Shown piece by piece: positions 32,669 through 45,650 of a DNA stretch of 64,000 nt. The stretch covers positions 126,213,501-126,277,500 of the forward strand of contig CM032230.1 in assembly GCA_019009955.1 (NCBI GenBank). Reading direction: 5' to 3'. Under the pieces are notes generated by a model. That model worked only from the letters and a program-made list of their open reading frames with translations, did not search any database and was not told the DNA's origin. Each line of letters begins with the position of its first letter. The stretch's first letter is position 1. The stretch comes from Riptortus pedestris. Taxonomy: Eukaryota > Arthropoda > Insecta > Hemiptera > Alydidae. The translations under genes were made by a program, and so were the position numbers.

Positions 32669-32960
32669 TTTTTTATGCTTAACCTTGAATAACAGAAAAT
32701 AAACTGAACCTATAAATATTCATCAGAAGATTTTACAGGCTAGAGTCATTCAACTCTGAAATAATACAATATTTAATGAATACTAAAACCATTTTGCATA
32801 ACTGGAAAAACCTCTTCCTGCCCAGGATTCACGCCTGGTTGTGCTATCTTAGCCTCACTTGCCATCTAGATTTCAAATAAAGAAGTAGTTCACTTCTTGT
32901 CCATGTTGAAGCCCCAGAAAATCATAAAGTATTTTTACTCAATTTTTATGTTATCTTTTA

Positions 32961-33165
32961 ACTTGGTGCTACCAAGGCCAATCAAGACTGGTTATTCACA
33001 GGTTACTGCCATTTTTTTAGCAAGGGTGGGTCTAAGGATTTTATTTATGGAGTATACACCAGTGACTAAACAACTAACTAATGCTCACACGGAATTCAAA
33101 CACACGACTCCAAGTTTACCAACAGTCATTAAGACCTATTCCTTAACTAACATGGCAAAGCATTT
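32961..33165 (-). repeat. SINE, diverged
   Basis: TTATTCACAGGTTACTGCCA and AACAGTCATTAAGACCTATT mark the central and head parts. Confidence 0.75.
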
Positions 33166-33429
33166 ACTCAGAAACAAATTTAGAGAACTAATGCTTTTAT
33201 TATTGTAACCGTTTCGTTTCCACAGTTATTGTATCAGAGATTAGTATGGTTAATTTTGTCTCCCCACTGATCTATTTATTCCATTAACACATTAAAGCAG
33301 GAGTTGAATGAAACTGTAATTTTAATAGCAAAAATTAAAAAATCTTACAATCATAATTAGAAGAAACTATATACTCGTATTAACCGTTTACAAAAAAACA
33401 AATATTGATATTTCACTATAACAAAATAA

Positions 33430-33494
33430 GGGCACAGGTTAGCCACGAGAGTCTTAATTCACATGGTAAAGAGTCGTGGATTCCCACCTGAAAA
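33430..33494 (+). repeat. SINE head fragment
   Basis: GGCACAGGTTAGCCACGAGA, CACATGGTAAAGAGTCGTGG. Cut at the end of the tRNA-like part, directly before an H copy. Confidence 0.7.
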
Positions 33495-33514
33495 ATACAC
33501 ATACAGATTATATT

Positions 33515-33826
33515 TATTGTAGTGGGGTTTAGAGGGGGAATTGGAAAATTCAAAATAGTTACGTTAGTCCGGTCGAAAATTGTTATAGAGTCAATCTTAA
33601 AAAAACTCATTGATGCACTACAATTGTTGTTCTATGTGTTTTTTTTGTAACTCAAATACTAATGGAGTTATTCGAACTTTCTTGTTTTCAGACCTCAATA
33701 AGCCCCCAGATATACTCATAGGATTTTGATTTAGAAATAGAGAATATATGGTGAAATGAGATAACTAGTTGACATTCTAGCACGGGGGGAAATTTGGTTA
33801 GTTTAAGCAGCCCCTGCCTTTCAAAT
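33515..33826 (-). mobile_element. H element, 5' half
   Basis: GTGGGGTTTAGAGGGGGAAT to TTTGGTTAGTTTAAGCAGCC and CCTGCC. Diverged. Confidence 0.75.
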
Positions 33827-34614
33827 ATTAGATTGTCCTCAAGAAAAACAAAGCGGAATTCTCCGATCATCCGTGTTAAACCCTCAGAGATGCATTTTTC
33901 ATAAGTTCTTGCAGTCTCGTTGCATCCTACTTGAGTGTTCCTAATTCTTTCTGTGAAAATGCATTAAAAATTCATCTGCGTATATAAAATATTGAACACA
34001 GCATATGTAAATGATATGAAAACGGGTTTATACTTAGTACCTATGCTTGTGAGATTTGGTACACCTTTCATTGTAGTATGATGTAGTAAGTACATGCATA
34101 CTTTAAAATCCTTTAACGGATTTTCTTTAGAAATATAAGTGATAAGTTCTTTCTGAATACAGTCAACTGTTGATTTTGAACGAGTCTCTCACCTCCATAT
34201 AAGTTATGCTAATCATCTTCGACCAAGCTTACTATTCAGGAATAGCTCGCGCAGACAACATATTCAAGCATGACAAAGGTCAGCAATGTCAAGGATTTCA
34301 TCGAGGTGGCGATGATTAGAGAAAAACAAAGCTGACCTTCGGAAAGGAATTGAAATCTATACGAACTTGCTACGTTATCCTGATGGTTCTAGTCCAACCT
34401 TAAGAGCGAAATTGGTGTAATTAGTGTTCATCACCTAGGCACCATAAATGAAAGCTCTCTCATTACGATTCTATTTAGACCAGATTTTAGGAATTTAGGC
34501 TTGATGTATATGGGATTAGTCCACATAGACAGATTTAAACAACAATAAGAAAAGAGCAGAATACACTATTTAGCAAAAAGTAAAAAAGTTATTTACCACA
34601 AATAAACTCAGACT
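33827..34614. other. Intron sequence without recognised features
   Basis: Nothing recognised on either strand. Confidence 0.4.
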
Positions 34615-35130
34615 GGTTTAAAAAAAATCCCGACGCGCAGGGGATGCGTAAACTAAGCAAATATTCCTTATTGCTATGTAAAAAAAAAAAAAAAAAGAAA
34701 ACGATAAGTAGAAGGTGGGGAAAGGATTAATGAAGGCTGAAAACAAGAAAGTTTGAATAACTTGCCTAATACTCGAATCCCGAAAAAATGCATAGAACAA
34801 GAATTGAAGAGCACAAATACCTTAACAAGATTGGTTCTATAACACTCTACGATCCGAATTATAATAACGGAAATACTTTTAATTTCCGAATCCCCCTCTT
34901 TCTCTTAACTCTCTACTATTCCACTCCCGATTTCGGCCAATAAGAAATATGATCTTTAGTGTTGACTGAAACTGTAAACTATGAGAAAGGTCTAGAACAA
35001 AAACGTGAAATGATGAGGTGATCATACAACGTATTTGCAGTATCCTATCGCACATTTTCGGCAATGAAAAAAAAATAAGATCTTTAGTAATTGTTATTTA
35101 GGTTAATTTGTTGATACGATACAACTATTG
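34615..35130 (+). mobile_element. H element, diverged 5' half
   Basis: CCCGACGCGCAGGGGATGCG start, GTAAACTAAGCAAATATTCC, interior with AATGAAGGCTGAAAACAAGA. No 3' end. Confidence 0.75.
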
Positions 35131-35736
35131 AGTATGGTATTCTCAACGATCAAAAACGCTAAAACCTATTAATGAAGTTAGTTTATTTGAATACATGTTC
35201 CAACCGATGGCATATTTACAATTGCATGATTATGATTACGCACTATATTACTAATAATCAACGAAATACATACATTAGTCTAATGTAACACGACAGGAGT
35301 GGAGAATGTACCGAAGGCTTGAAATTTAAAAATAGATATAATTAGTTTTCTATGGTAATTATTATCTAATAGAGAACATAACAAAAGTAGTTAATATGTT
35401 TATATATATATATTCATATTTATCATATATATAAAGTATATATATATATACTATAATATAGAAGAGAGAGGAGTAACGAGTATACTAAACTATTTAGTAT
35501 GACTATTAAGAGGGAGGAGAGAGAGAGATATAGACAGAGTTAGTAATAAAAATTAGCCAGATGTTTCATTTTTTATTTTTAAACAATTAATTTTTTATCA
35601 ACACATGCCACTGTAATTAAACGAAGATAAGTCGAGTTGTCTAAATTCCTGCCTTCTAACCCCACCCCCACCCCACAGTACAACCGTTAACGAAATTGAT
35701 ATTTAGTTAGGTTGAGGTAGTTAGGTATTTTATATT

Positions 35737-35780
<44 letters not shown>

Positions 35781-37007
35781 GTACAGACCACAAAAGCCAA
35801 TTTAACTGTAATTTGGATGGTATGACTAACTACTGAACAAAATTAGAAAGGACCTTATACCCGGATTGTAGAGTCTTTCTCTAATGGAATATGAGAGGAT
35901 AGATAGCAGATGAAAATTACAAAGAAAATACATGACAGTATCCTGGAATATTCTCGAATATTTTTTAACATGCTACACCACAGCCTGATAATTCGTGTAT
36001 GGTTACTCTTCATAATTGTCCAATACCAAATATTTCCAAAAAAAGGATGGTCACTTTGAATTAAATGATTACAGATTCAGGACTTGCTCAATCGGGATAT
36101 TTAAACTTTTTATTTTATAGCCAGTTTTGATAGTGGGCTCACAATGTACCTTTTATTGCTTGAGATATTTATTAAGTCAAAAGTAGAACATTGGCCAAAA
36201 TCCTATTTCTGATTCTGACCTGTTTTTTTTTTTCTGATTAGTTATTATTTTTATAGCCATTTTCATCCTAATATTATCAAAGGACTCAGAAGGTCGACTA
36301 CTGAGTAAATTATATGTCATGGACATCATGTAACACGGGCGTTTGAGCCAATTTGCAAATAAAATAACTTTCATCGATTTTATATCTATATAAATAAAAT
36401 TCCAAGGTTTTCTATTTAATTTAGGCGATGAACAATTTATTTTACGTTTCAAATCATTCTAAGAACAATGATAACAAATTTGAAAAATCTTGTCTGTCTG
36501 ACTGTTTGTCCGTTTGTTACTCCAATCCAATTCATAAATGAGGACTTAAAAGGATTCATTTCACTTCAATATTTTCATATTTGTGAGTCAAATTAATACC
36601 CCAAACGTACAATATAAACTATATGAGAATCCGATTTTTCAACTGGGAGAGTGGGGTGGGGTCACTTCGACATGAAAATATATATTCATCAATATCTTCG
36701 TTAGCATGTTTGTATCCAGAAAAAAAAGATCTAATGGTATTTAAAATAACTATATTGGTTCTAATTCGTTATTTACGTTTATACATTTAACGACATTAGT
36801 TTATAGTTTCACGGAAATGCCTGAATTAAATTGGGGTATTTTTGGTTTATGTATTAAGGGAAATAGTATTGCTAATATAAGCGATTTAATACAATACTCT
36901 TCATATTTTGCTCATTTACACCTCACGCATTGTTCTATCTATCGTATTACATCAGAATGCCTGAGCAAAATATTATCATATGTGTTCTCCACATATGAAT
37001 TTTTTTG
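35131..37007. other. Intron sequence; simple repeats, possible old B remnant
   Basis: 35280-35400 holds weak traces of a B module (GACAGGAGTGGAGAATGTAC, TGAAATTTAAAAATAGATAT). (TA)-rich tracts at 35398-35460 and 35739-35776, GA-rich sequence 35461-35540. 35780-37007 shows nothing else I recognise. Confidence 0.5.
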
Positions 37008-37420
37008 TAGGTTCTTAGCCGATTTCCTTTAAGGAATCAGCTGTTGAGGTCGTACTCATGCGATTTTCGAAAAATGTCTTCAAATGTCCATCACTCCTGC
37101 CCAGGAGATGACGAAAATTATGCCCGTTCAAAATTATGTATATATTTGTCTGTTACACTTAGACGATCGCAATTATTGATTGATCATTATCACACTTGGT
37201 ATTTAATCGTTTTATGTGAAAAGAAACGTATATGAATATACGTTCTGTTGACGTTCTTGGATTACTAAAATGTGAGTGATTAAGATAAAAATTATTCTTA
37301 TTCATTATAAACTATAGCACTAGCTATATATAATAGTAAATAATTTTCAATAAAATTAATATGTTATATTTTTATATAACATTTTATTTCCGGTCCTAGC
37401 ATGACTGAATGTTTACTATA
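37008..37420 (-). mobile_element. H element, 3' part
   Basis: TTAGCCGATTTCCTTTAAGG, TGAGGTCGTACTCATGCGAT, GTCTGTTACACTTAGACGAT, then subtype 2 sequence with AATACGTTCTGTTGAC. Confidence 0.8.
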
Positions 37421-37479
37421 CTATCGACTCATTCAGGCTATATGCTCTAGGTTTTACGTGCGAGCCTGTTTTGGTCGCA

Positions 37480-37621
37480 GACGGTGTTTCCCTCAGGGAG
37501 CGAAATCAGCTATTGAGGTCGTACTCATGACGCGAGTTTCGAAGAAAAATGTCTTCAAAATGTCCTATTGATCCATACCCAGAGATGACGAAAATGAGGT
37601 CCGTTGATAAATTATATATAT

Positions 37622-37664
<43 letters not shown>

Positions 37665-38254
37665 ATATATATATATATACTAAAATTATATATATATAAT
37701 GTCATAGGTTAACGCTCTAGCGGCCGCAATTTTTGTTTTGATCGTTTACGAAACCTCGAAATGTTTTATCTGTTTTATGTAAATAGGAAGAGCAAGTTCG
37801 TATTAATGGCTGAAAATCGGACCAGTGGTAGGTGGGTTTAAGGGGGGGATTTAGAGGGGGTTATCAAGGTGTTTTTTTTGAGAAAATTCAGAAATAATCT
37901 CCGTTATTATGCGTCCGGATCGATAAATTCTATAAGAATCAATCTTATTGGCAAATTAAATTTACTATAATTATTGGGTGCCTAATATACATTTATTCTG
38001 AATCTTGAATATTAACCTAGACATGTTCGCATATTGTATTCCTTGTGTGTGGTCGGCAGGGGTGGCGCTATGTTCGTGTAGCTATCCTCCGCCGAGAGCT
38101 CTGGTGGCCGTTTCTCGAATAACTGTTCGTTCCCTCGTGAATAAGATTAGAGATCCCTTACTACTACAGTTGTTATTGGGCTGATTTCTCTACCTGTAAA
38201 AACTTCACGTGGGAAACCTGCTTAGTTTCAACGCAATCCTTGCGAGACGGACTC
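37480..38254 (-). mobile_element. H element, complete, with many single-base extras
   Basis: Both ends are present (TTCCCTCAGGGAGCGAAATC and TTGCGAGACGGAC). Compared with other copies there are many scattered single-base insertions (for example TCGTTTACGAAACCTCGAAA for TCGTTACCAAACTCGATA). Could be natural decay or a low-accuracy stretch of assembly. Confidence 0.85.
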
Positions 38255-38289
38255 CTTTTTGTTGACAATTACAAACTCTTTGAGTTACA

Positions 38290-38455
38290 GAGGTTATTAA
38301 CTTGTAAGTTGACTGAAAGATTTCTACTTACCGTTTCTATTTATTCACTTAATATTCACGGTAGTGTTAAGTGTTACAAGTATGTAGATTAATCTATTGT
38401 AAACCTTCGCGTGGGAAATCGGCTTAGTTTGAGCAGCCCCGTGTGACGAACTTTT
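38290..38455 (-). mobile_element. H element, 5' end, just upstream of a FAR exon
   Basis: Subtype 2 terminus GGGAAATCGGCTTAGTTTGA, GCAGCCCCGTGTGACGAAC, ending 160 bp before the exon at 38616. Confidence 0.82.
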
Positions 38456-38615
38456 ACTGTTTAACTGTTACAGGGCATTTGTATTATTGATGAATATGCC
38501 GGAATGATTTTGTAAATCCGATTTTTATATTTCCACGAGGAAGCCATTTCTAATTCAACCCGTCAACACGGGTTATACGGCGAGTTCTAATAAAATATAT
38601 TTTTTTTTGTTGCAG

Positions 38616-38761
38616 TCGTTCGTCCACCTGTCAACCGCTTTCTGCCATTGCGATGTGGAAGTGCTGGAAGAGCGACTGTACGAACCCCCAGCTGACCCTC
38701 TCGACGTCATTGCTGCACTCGACTGGATGGACGAAGGGATCGCTCAGGCCATTACTCCAAA
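38616..38761 (+). CDS. FAR exon (residues 84-132)
   Basis: Acceptor TTGCAG ends at 38615 and donor GTAAGT starts at 38762. Phase is 0 in and 2 out. It encodes SFVHLSTAFCHCDVE and the variable acidic stretch that follows in FARs (ERLYEPPADP, then WMDE). The STA-(Y/F)-C/S element follows the central strands of the Rossmann domain. GC content is clearly higher than the flanks. The exon is an island between H copies: one ends about 160 bp upstream and another begins about 85 bp downstream. Confidence 0.95.
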
Positions 38762-38845
38762 GTAAGTATCAATATTTCTCTCTTTTTCAGATCGTACTCA
38801 TGATTTTTATTAATGTATAGGGATTTATTTCCTAAGCACAATCCA

Positions 38846-39263
38846 AAAAGTCCGTCACGCAGGGGCTGCGGAAACTAAGCAATTTTCCACGTGAAGTTAT
38901 ACAATAGAGAAATCTCTATACGAGAGCCGAACAGTTGCGGCAAAGGGCCGAACTAGCTTTAGGCGGGAAAGAGTCCCTCATCGGCTCAAATTTAATAAAA
39001 ATGCGAATATCTCGTTTGATCCGACGTATGGTAACGGAGATATTTGGAATTTTCATAAATCCGCCCTCTAAACCCCCCCCCTCTCAATGGTCCGAATTCA
39101 GTCATTAAGGAACTTGATCTGTCTTTTTGCGTAAAACGTTTAAATATCGAGTTTGGTAACGATCAAACAAAAATTGCGACCACCAGAGCATTAACAGACA
39201 AATAAATATATATACATACATAATAATAATAGCTCATTTACCTTGAGAGAAATCTGCTAAAAG
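38846..39263 (+). mobile_element. H element, internally deleted, just downstream of a FAR exon
   Basis: GTCCGTCACGCAGGGGCTGC to GAGAAATCTGCTAAAA, about 418 bp. The region between the terminus and ATATCTCG is shortened and most of the 3' block is missing. Confidence 0.9.
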
Positions 39264-39916
39264 AAAAAAAAAGAAAAAAAATAAAAATAAAATAAAAAAA
39301 AATAACTTTATTAATAAGGTGGAAAAATGTACAATCGAATTTTGCATGCCCGAAAAATCATTATTTATAGGTTATAAGTAGAACACGATGAAATAGAGTT
39401 AGTAGCCTAGAAAACCGTCAAACTTAAACTACGTAAATCTATATTACACCTCAAGACCTGAAACAAACGTCCTAAAAATATTATATCTCCAGATATTCAT
39501 ATCTACTATTTCACTAGAGAAAAACAGAAGGAAAAACATTAAGTCCAATAAAATATTAACATTAATAGTTTTGACTTTTGAGTCTGTCCATTAAATTTAC
39601 GTGACTCGCGAGAAGTTGATTTGGCACAAGCCACTCTAGACTGACATTCATATTTAATGACGTGACCTGATCAACATGTTCGACACGTAACACTCATCTA
39701 ATGATTAAACCACTACTTGCTGACAGCTTAAGAATGCAGGTGTACGCACAGCGAATTATAATACATTAATACAACATGAAGACAACAGTCATAGAGATTC
39801 TGTTTCCAATTTAGGTTCAATAAAACTTATAGAGTACTAACTTTTATTAAAAAGCTTTCCTTTTTTAATGTATAGGATTTTATTTCCCCTGCTCCATCCA
39901 TAATGATATTACATGG
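39264..39916. other. Intron sequence without recognised features
   Basis: A-rich at 39255-39305, then unique AT-rich sequence. Confidence 0.4.
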
Positions 39917-40217
39917 TTTTAGCAGATTCCCCTAAGGAGAAATCTGCTATTTAGTTGGTTTTTTTTTAATATAAAAACCTCAAATGGCCAAATATTTTAA
40001 ATATCTCCGTGTTAAATCAGAAAATGTTATGTAACCAATATTATTGCATGATAAAACGAGTTATTCGTACTTTCATGTTTTCAGCCTTCAGTAACCCCGC
40101 CCCTTCTACTCATCGGTGATTACACAGAATTAGAGAATATGTGTTGAAATGAGATCAACACATCAAAGTGTAGAAAATCCCCTTAGTTTATGCAGCCCTT
40201 GCGTGACGGGCTTTTGT
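39917..40217 (-). mobile_element. H element, short with both ends
   Basis: GTTTTAGCAGATTCCCCTAA then GGAGAAATCTGCT gives a near-symmetric terminal palindrome; 5' end GCAGCCCTTGCGTGACGGGC. No (TA)n. About 300 bp. Confidence 0.85.
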
Positions 40218-40789
40218 ATATTATTTATTTTAATAGCAACGGAATGAAATGCATTTTTATATTTTAAAAAATAAATTTATTATAAATAGATAAATAAAAT
40301 TAAAAAAATTGTAACTATAAATGGTATAATAAAACACTAGAAGAAATAATGAGATTGTAATAATAAAACGGATATTTAGATGAAATTTGTTGCTCAACTG
40401 TAATGATTTTATGTCATAGATGTGTTCCAATATTAATTTAGGTTTAGTAGAAGGGCAAACTCTTTACTGAAGATTTATATTTTTTGTTAATTGCCGTTTG
40501 CTATCTATCGTAAAATCTACAAGATTATATTATGTGATCAAAATTTTGTTCAGTTTCATTATAACAGCCACAAGTATTGTAGTCAATCAAACCAAAACGA
40601 CGAAAGTAACATTTAATTGGTCCATGGCCAGTCAGTACTGGAGCAAGCATTTTTCACTTTTTAAACAAAAAAAATAATGTTAATGACACTGATTAAATAA
40701 AACTATTTCGAGGAAAGGTAAAATAATTGTTTATAGACCGAATTTTCAATTTCACCAGCAGTATAGAAAAATATAGCAATATAACTGCT
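40218..40789. other. Intron sequence without recognised features
   Basis: AT-rich; nothing recognised. Confidence 0.4.
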
Positions 40790-41350
40790 TACAGAAGGCT
40801 GAAATCAAAAAATGCATAACTCTGATCATATAAGCATTAGAGAAAAATGTCAAGAAAAGGACATTTATTACCTAAAGGATAGAAAAATGCACGTTTTTAC
40901 ATTTTATTTTTTTTGCCGATATAGGCAATTAATGAGTCTGATCATTAGTTTTATATGAAACATTTAAATATATAATTTGTTAAATACGAAATAAAAGTAA
41001 AATACGTATATATAAGACCTCATTGTCGTCTCCTTGGTATTATGTATGGGGAAGAGTGTTTTGAAAAGTAGAGTCATGAACAGAATCTCTCTAAACGCAT
41101 CATAAAAGTATACATTTGTACAAATCTACCCAGGCTAAATGTTTTCTTGTTAACATAGAGCTCTATTTAAAGGAAAAATAATACAAATAGAAATCTTTGG
41201 CTACACACACTTCATATAATGTCGCCTCTGTCTTAGTTGGCCAATACCCACAAAGACGATATACTTTAAGATAGAATGTCCCATGGCCTCATCTGTTTTG
41301 TACAAACAGAATTTGCATAGTTTATGCAGTACCCGCGTAACTGGCTATTT
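40790..41350. mobile_element. Old H remnants
   Basis: Forward traces (GAAGGCTGAAATCAAAAAAT; GACCTCATTGTCGTC at about 41015) and a minus-strand 5' terminus (TTGCATAGTTTATGCAGTAC near 41311). Ages and limits are unclear. Confidence 0.5.
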
Positions 41351-43599
41351 CCTTATTACTCTTAAGAAGACATTTCCAATTTGAAGTACATGTACAGACT
41401 GGCCGGCCAGGTGTTTTTATATTTTGTACAGTGTAATTAGGGGACTATTGAATAATTGACAGATCTTAATTACTCTTAGCTGTTCATATAACTCACCTAA
41501 ACATCCACTTTCCCTGAGACCCCGGAATCTAGAAATCTAAATACGAATATATGGGCCATTATCGAGAAATCGCTTAATAACGTATCTCTATGTAATATAG
41601 AATATCTTTGGAAAGTTTAGTACTGAATATTAAAGCCTTCACTTTAATTGGAGTGTGTTTGTGCAACTTGCATTGGAATTTAATACAGCCGTTCGAAAGC
41701 TCGTATGCATTTTTCCTTATGCAAAAAAAAAAATTATAAACCACCGAGACTAGAATTGATACTTATCTTTTTTGTAGAAAGCTATTGATCTGGTTCGTTG
41801 CAGTTCTCTGACCGTGCACTACGTACTGCATTTCCGTCATTCACCCGTGATGCAACGATGAAAAAGCCTGATTACTATTTATCAGTCATTCCACTTTCCT
41901 ATCTTTTTATAACGTTCATACATATTAAAGTGAATGGTTAAGTAAAATCTAGAGTTTCACTTGACCACACCTAATTATTTGCAGCTATCGTTCAGTTTCA
42001 CAAGACTTCTATGTTTCCGCCATAATTAGTATTTCAAATAAATACACAGCTCCAAGTAATTAAATCTGGTTAGGGGTAACTTTCATTGAAGCTTTTCTAT
42101 TCTAGTTAGACCTGTGTCATTTGAATTCATTAGTTTGGATCGACTATTTCCGCTACGATTTCTAGACATTTAAAGCATCTCCGAGTATTTATTGTCAATA
42201 ATTCCTTGTGCTTCAATATTCTATTTAATTCGGATCTCCATAATCCATTTTCATTGAGGAAGCACTTTGAAAGTATGATAGTGTTCACCCAAACATTGAT
42301 TGACATTGACACTGTTCATTGGAAGTCAATTAAAATTTTCGAAAATAGCCATGAGCCTTTCGTTAAACCGAATAAAATGAAGGAGGAAACGTGTTGTTTT
42401 GTCATTGTGAAAAACTTGCATTGTGCATACGCCCTTTGGCCTGCACGTCGTAATTTGCAGCTGTGAATTATTAGAGGAGACACGGTGAGATGAACACGTT
42501 CTATCGTATCTAGATGCACCTTATCGCTATCGGTGAACTCGTGGAAATAGACAATGGTGTAACGAATAGTCGGCTTTAATCATTGCTAATAGACTTGTTG
42601 GCATATAGGTTGTGAGTTAACGTCACAGGATTACTGGTTACTGTGCGTATCTCTATGTAGGGAACCTCGTTGGTGTTAGTTAACCGTCAAGGGAGGTTAC
42701 TAAATACCTGCAGAGGAAATAAATTTGCCAGTAAATAAGTACGTACCTCATATTGATGGTGACGCTGTTCTCACTGTTTCGGCATATCGTGGAACATGTT
42801 TCCGTCAACAAGTGATCTTGATCACTTGATGTTATGCTAAAAACAGACTGACACATAAACATTACCAACATGGTAGAGCAACTGGTTGTTTCCCGCGCTG
42901 TTCCATCTGAAACTGGGAAGGGGAAATATGTACTGTATACTACTGCAACAGAATAATTTCTAAGCTGATGTGACTCTACCATTCTCTTCTCATCTAGTGA
43001 TGTAAATAAATAACACTGGCATACAAAATGGTTTTTGGTGGTGACAAAAGTGCTGTATAATTTTCATATGTGCCTGGCTTTGACAAGAAGTAGCGGTATC
43101 TAAAGGTCAAAACATTCTCACGTGAACATTTTTCGTCAAACTTACTGGTTTTAACATAATTTATGGTCGAATATTCCTTACTATCTCCCTTAATCCTTCT
43201 TTTAATTCTTCTAATCATCACTGAATGAAAGCCACTAATCCCTAGAATATAGAACTTAGACTCTGCTAAACCCTATGTGTAGATCAAAGAGTTTCGGTTG
43301 TTTTGATAAGGTTACACATACTCATATATATTCCCCTTAAGAGTACAAACATTTCCCCTTGGTTTACTGAGCTAAGTATTGACAGTTTTTCTTCGGATAG
43401 CAATATGCGTAGAACTAACATCTTCTGATATTTTTCTTAAGATAGAATTCGGATGTATGAAATTTGACGTACTTTTTAAATACATATTTTACTGCTTCAT
43501 AGTTGTACCTACAGTACATGTACATCCACATACCTGGATTACCCTTACGAAACTGAAAGAAATACTTTGATCTAATGTGCCCTTTAGGTTTTTAAGATC
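41351..43599. other. Intron sequence without recognised features
   Basis: The longest repeat-poor stretch. Open frames of 60-100 codons on both strands (42130-43221) show no known motif and overlap each other, so they are treated as chance. Confidence 0.4.
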
Positions 43600-43805
43600 T
43601 GGATCTCAGGTTAGATGTGTAGTTAAGGCGTTGGTCCCACTGAAAACCTAGAATTGTAAGTTCGATTCTCTACTGGGTAATAGGAATTCGCTTAGTGCAG
43701 AACTCGTTAAATCAAATCCTTACTCCCGCCCTGGCTAGAAAAGGGTGCTAACCTGTAGATAGCCAATCCCAATGAGCGGAGTGAAACACAAAGAAGACGT
43801 TAAAA
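43600..43805 (+). repeat. SINE, nearly complete
   Basis: GGATCTCAGGTTAGATGTGT head, B box AAGTTCGATTCTCT, CCCGCCCTGGCTAGAAAAGG body, tail partly lost. Confidence 0.88.
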
Positions 43806-43823
43806 TATAGAATTCATAATAAG

Positions 43824-44060
43824 TTTTTTTTTTTATTTTTTTTTTTTTTCCTGAGTCCAGCGAATCCTCTAAAATAACAAAAAATAAAATAAAAAATAAA
43901 AGGCTGGTGTAGGTAACACCTGGTTACACCATGAGCCCCCTTGTGCTATATCAGCGATATCATTTGAAGGGGAGGTTGTGATAGAGTAGGTATGGTGAGT
44001 TTTAGGTGTTGAAGATTTTAGGGTAGCTGGATACCCTCTGGGTTGAGGTATCGTAATAAG
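43824..44060 (-). mobile_element. Poly(A)-tailed retroposon, copy 1 (diverged)
   Basis: A T-rich tract at 43824-43850 (minus-strand poly(A)) is followed by CCTGAGTCCAGCGAATCC, then GGTTACACCATGAGCC, TCATTTGAAGGGGAGGTTGT and GGGTAGCTGGATACC. These blocks match in order the element at 46486-46670, read on the other strand. Confidence 0.6.
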
Positions 44061-44689
44061 TAGTACAGTTACAGCCCTTATATACTTCAAATAGCTCAGC
44101 TGTATTAGCTAATGCAAACACTATTTCCACCGAAAACGTACACTTCTTGAATTGGCGTACTTCAGAAGTGTCTACTCCTATAGCGTTTCAGTGTTTGTAA
44201 AACCCTGATGTGACCACCACACGACTTCCTTGTACTCTAATTATATGGAATGCACAAAATGTACTGCTGTACTTTCTTTATAAATATTCATTTAAAAGTC
44301 AACAGTCCTAAATAAAAAGTTTCTATACATTGCTCGCCCATTTTAAGTGTGTTTTATGCGAGATATAAATGTACACATATATGTGTATATATACACACAC
44401 ACACAAACATAATGAGCTGCGCCATTTCGGGGTGGTGCGTTTCCAGCTCAGCCTCGTAAGATTTTTTTCTTTAATTTTCCAAAAAGATTATTAGTTACTG
44501 ATAAATATTTTTGGTAAGGGTCGGCTTAATGTTAATTTTATTTTTCGTACAAAGGATAATGAATTATTCGGATTGAAGCTGTGAGTATCCTTGTAGATAT
44601 GCCTACTGTTTCTTGAATCCATAGTCTATTAGAGCTCTGCTGTTGTGTTTTAATACCTCCGATCCACAACATATGTATGCATTTTTTAA
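44061..44689. other. Intron sequence without recognised genes
   Basis: Short (TA)/(CA) mix at 44376-44405. Nothing else recognised. Confidence 0.4.
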
Positions 44690-44805
44690 CAAGTATATGT
44701 ACATGTATTCATAAATTTCTCATTTTCGTTTTCTCCAAGGTAGGTTCGATGTTCACTTGAAACCACAATAGCTGATTTCCATTAAGGGAAATATGCCAAA
44801 GCGCA
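44690..44805 (+). mobile_element. H element, 3' end only
   Basis: CATTTTCGTTTTCTCCAAGG, TAGCTGATTTCCATTAAGGG, AAATATGCCAAA. Palindrome and CTAA decayed. Confidence 0.78.
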
Positions 44806-45504
44806 CTGAAGTAGGCTAATTTATTACTAAACCAGAAGAACGGTCTAATTTAACAAACAAGGAAATAATTATCATTTATTAAGACATTTTCAAGGTTTTT
44901 TGCAATTATAATTTGATCTGGCGCGAGCATCCGAGCAAGACTATCTTCAAAAATCCAAGGGAATTTCAAAATTAAATTAAGCAAAGGAGGACATTGAGCA
45001 AATACGATATATTATTAATAACACGAAACTAGATGACTAGGTAAGTTAATGACGGCCATTTGTGCTGACACGCTATGAAAGGCGCAACCGACACCTGTAA
45101 TTGGTCCTGACTTGCAGGGAGTCACGCTCTTGTCAGTCAGGAGGTTGTGAAGCTTTCATCATTTAGGACTGAGAGATGATTAGTTTACAAGCTTATTACC
45201 AGCAATCATTGCACTCATCATTGTGTATTGGCTATTGCTTACAAGTGTCGTTACATAGAGCTCACACTTGCATGATTTATTTTATCATTGAGTCGTAGTT
45301 GAATTGCGCCTGTCATCAGAGACGAATTGTAGGCCCAATTTTGTCGTATTTGTGGGAGAAACCAGGGTTTCTGCCATCGCCGTAGACCACTGGGTAGTGA
45401 CAGTTGATGGGATCCTCAAGTTGTGTACGCCTTGCCACTGCAAGACCTCACTTATCCAAGTTCCAACAACCTAGCACAGTCCCGTGTTCACTCCGGTGGA
45501 CTGT
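44806..45504. other. Intron sequence without recognised features
   Basis: Nothing recognised. Confidence 0.4.
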
Positions 45505-45650
45505 ATATTTTTCTAGCAGATTTTCTATCAGCTGCAAACAGCTTTCAGCTATTAACGAACTTGATCTTTATCATAAAACACTTACATATCGAGTTTGGTA
45601 AAGATAAGACAAAAGTTACGACCGCTAATGTGGCAACAGATATATATCAG
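45505..45650 (+). mobile_element. H element internal fragment
   Basis: CAGCTATTAACGAACTTGAT, CATATCGAGTTTGGTAAAGA, GTTACGACCGCTAATGTGGC; preceded by a decayed TCTAGCAGATTTTCTATCAG. Confidence 0.7.

Noticed and set aside
42130..43221. Cluster of 60-100 codon frames on both strands
   Set aside because: They overlap each other, have no family motif, and sit within an intron. Treated as chance.
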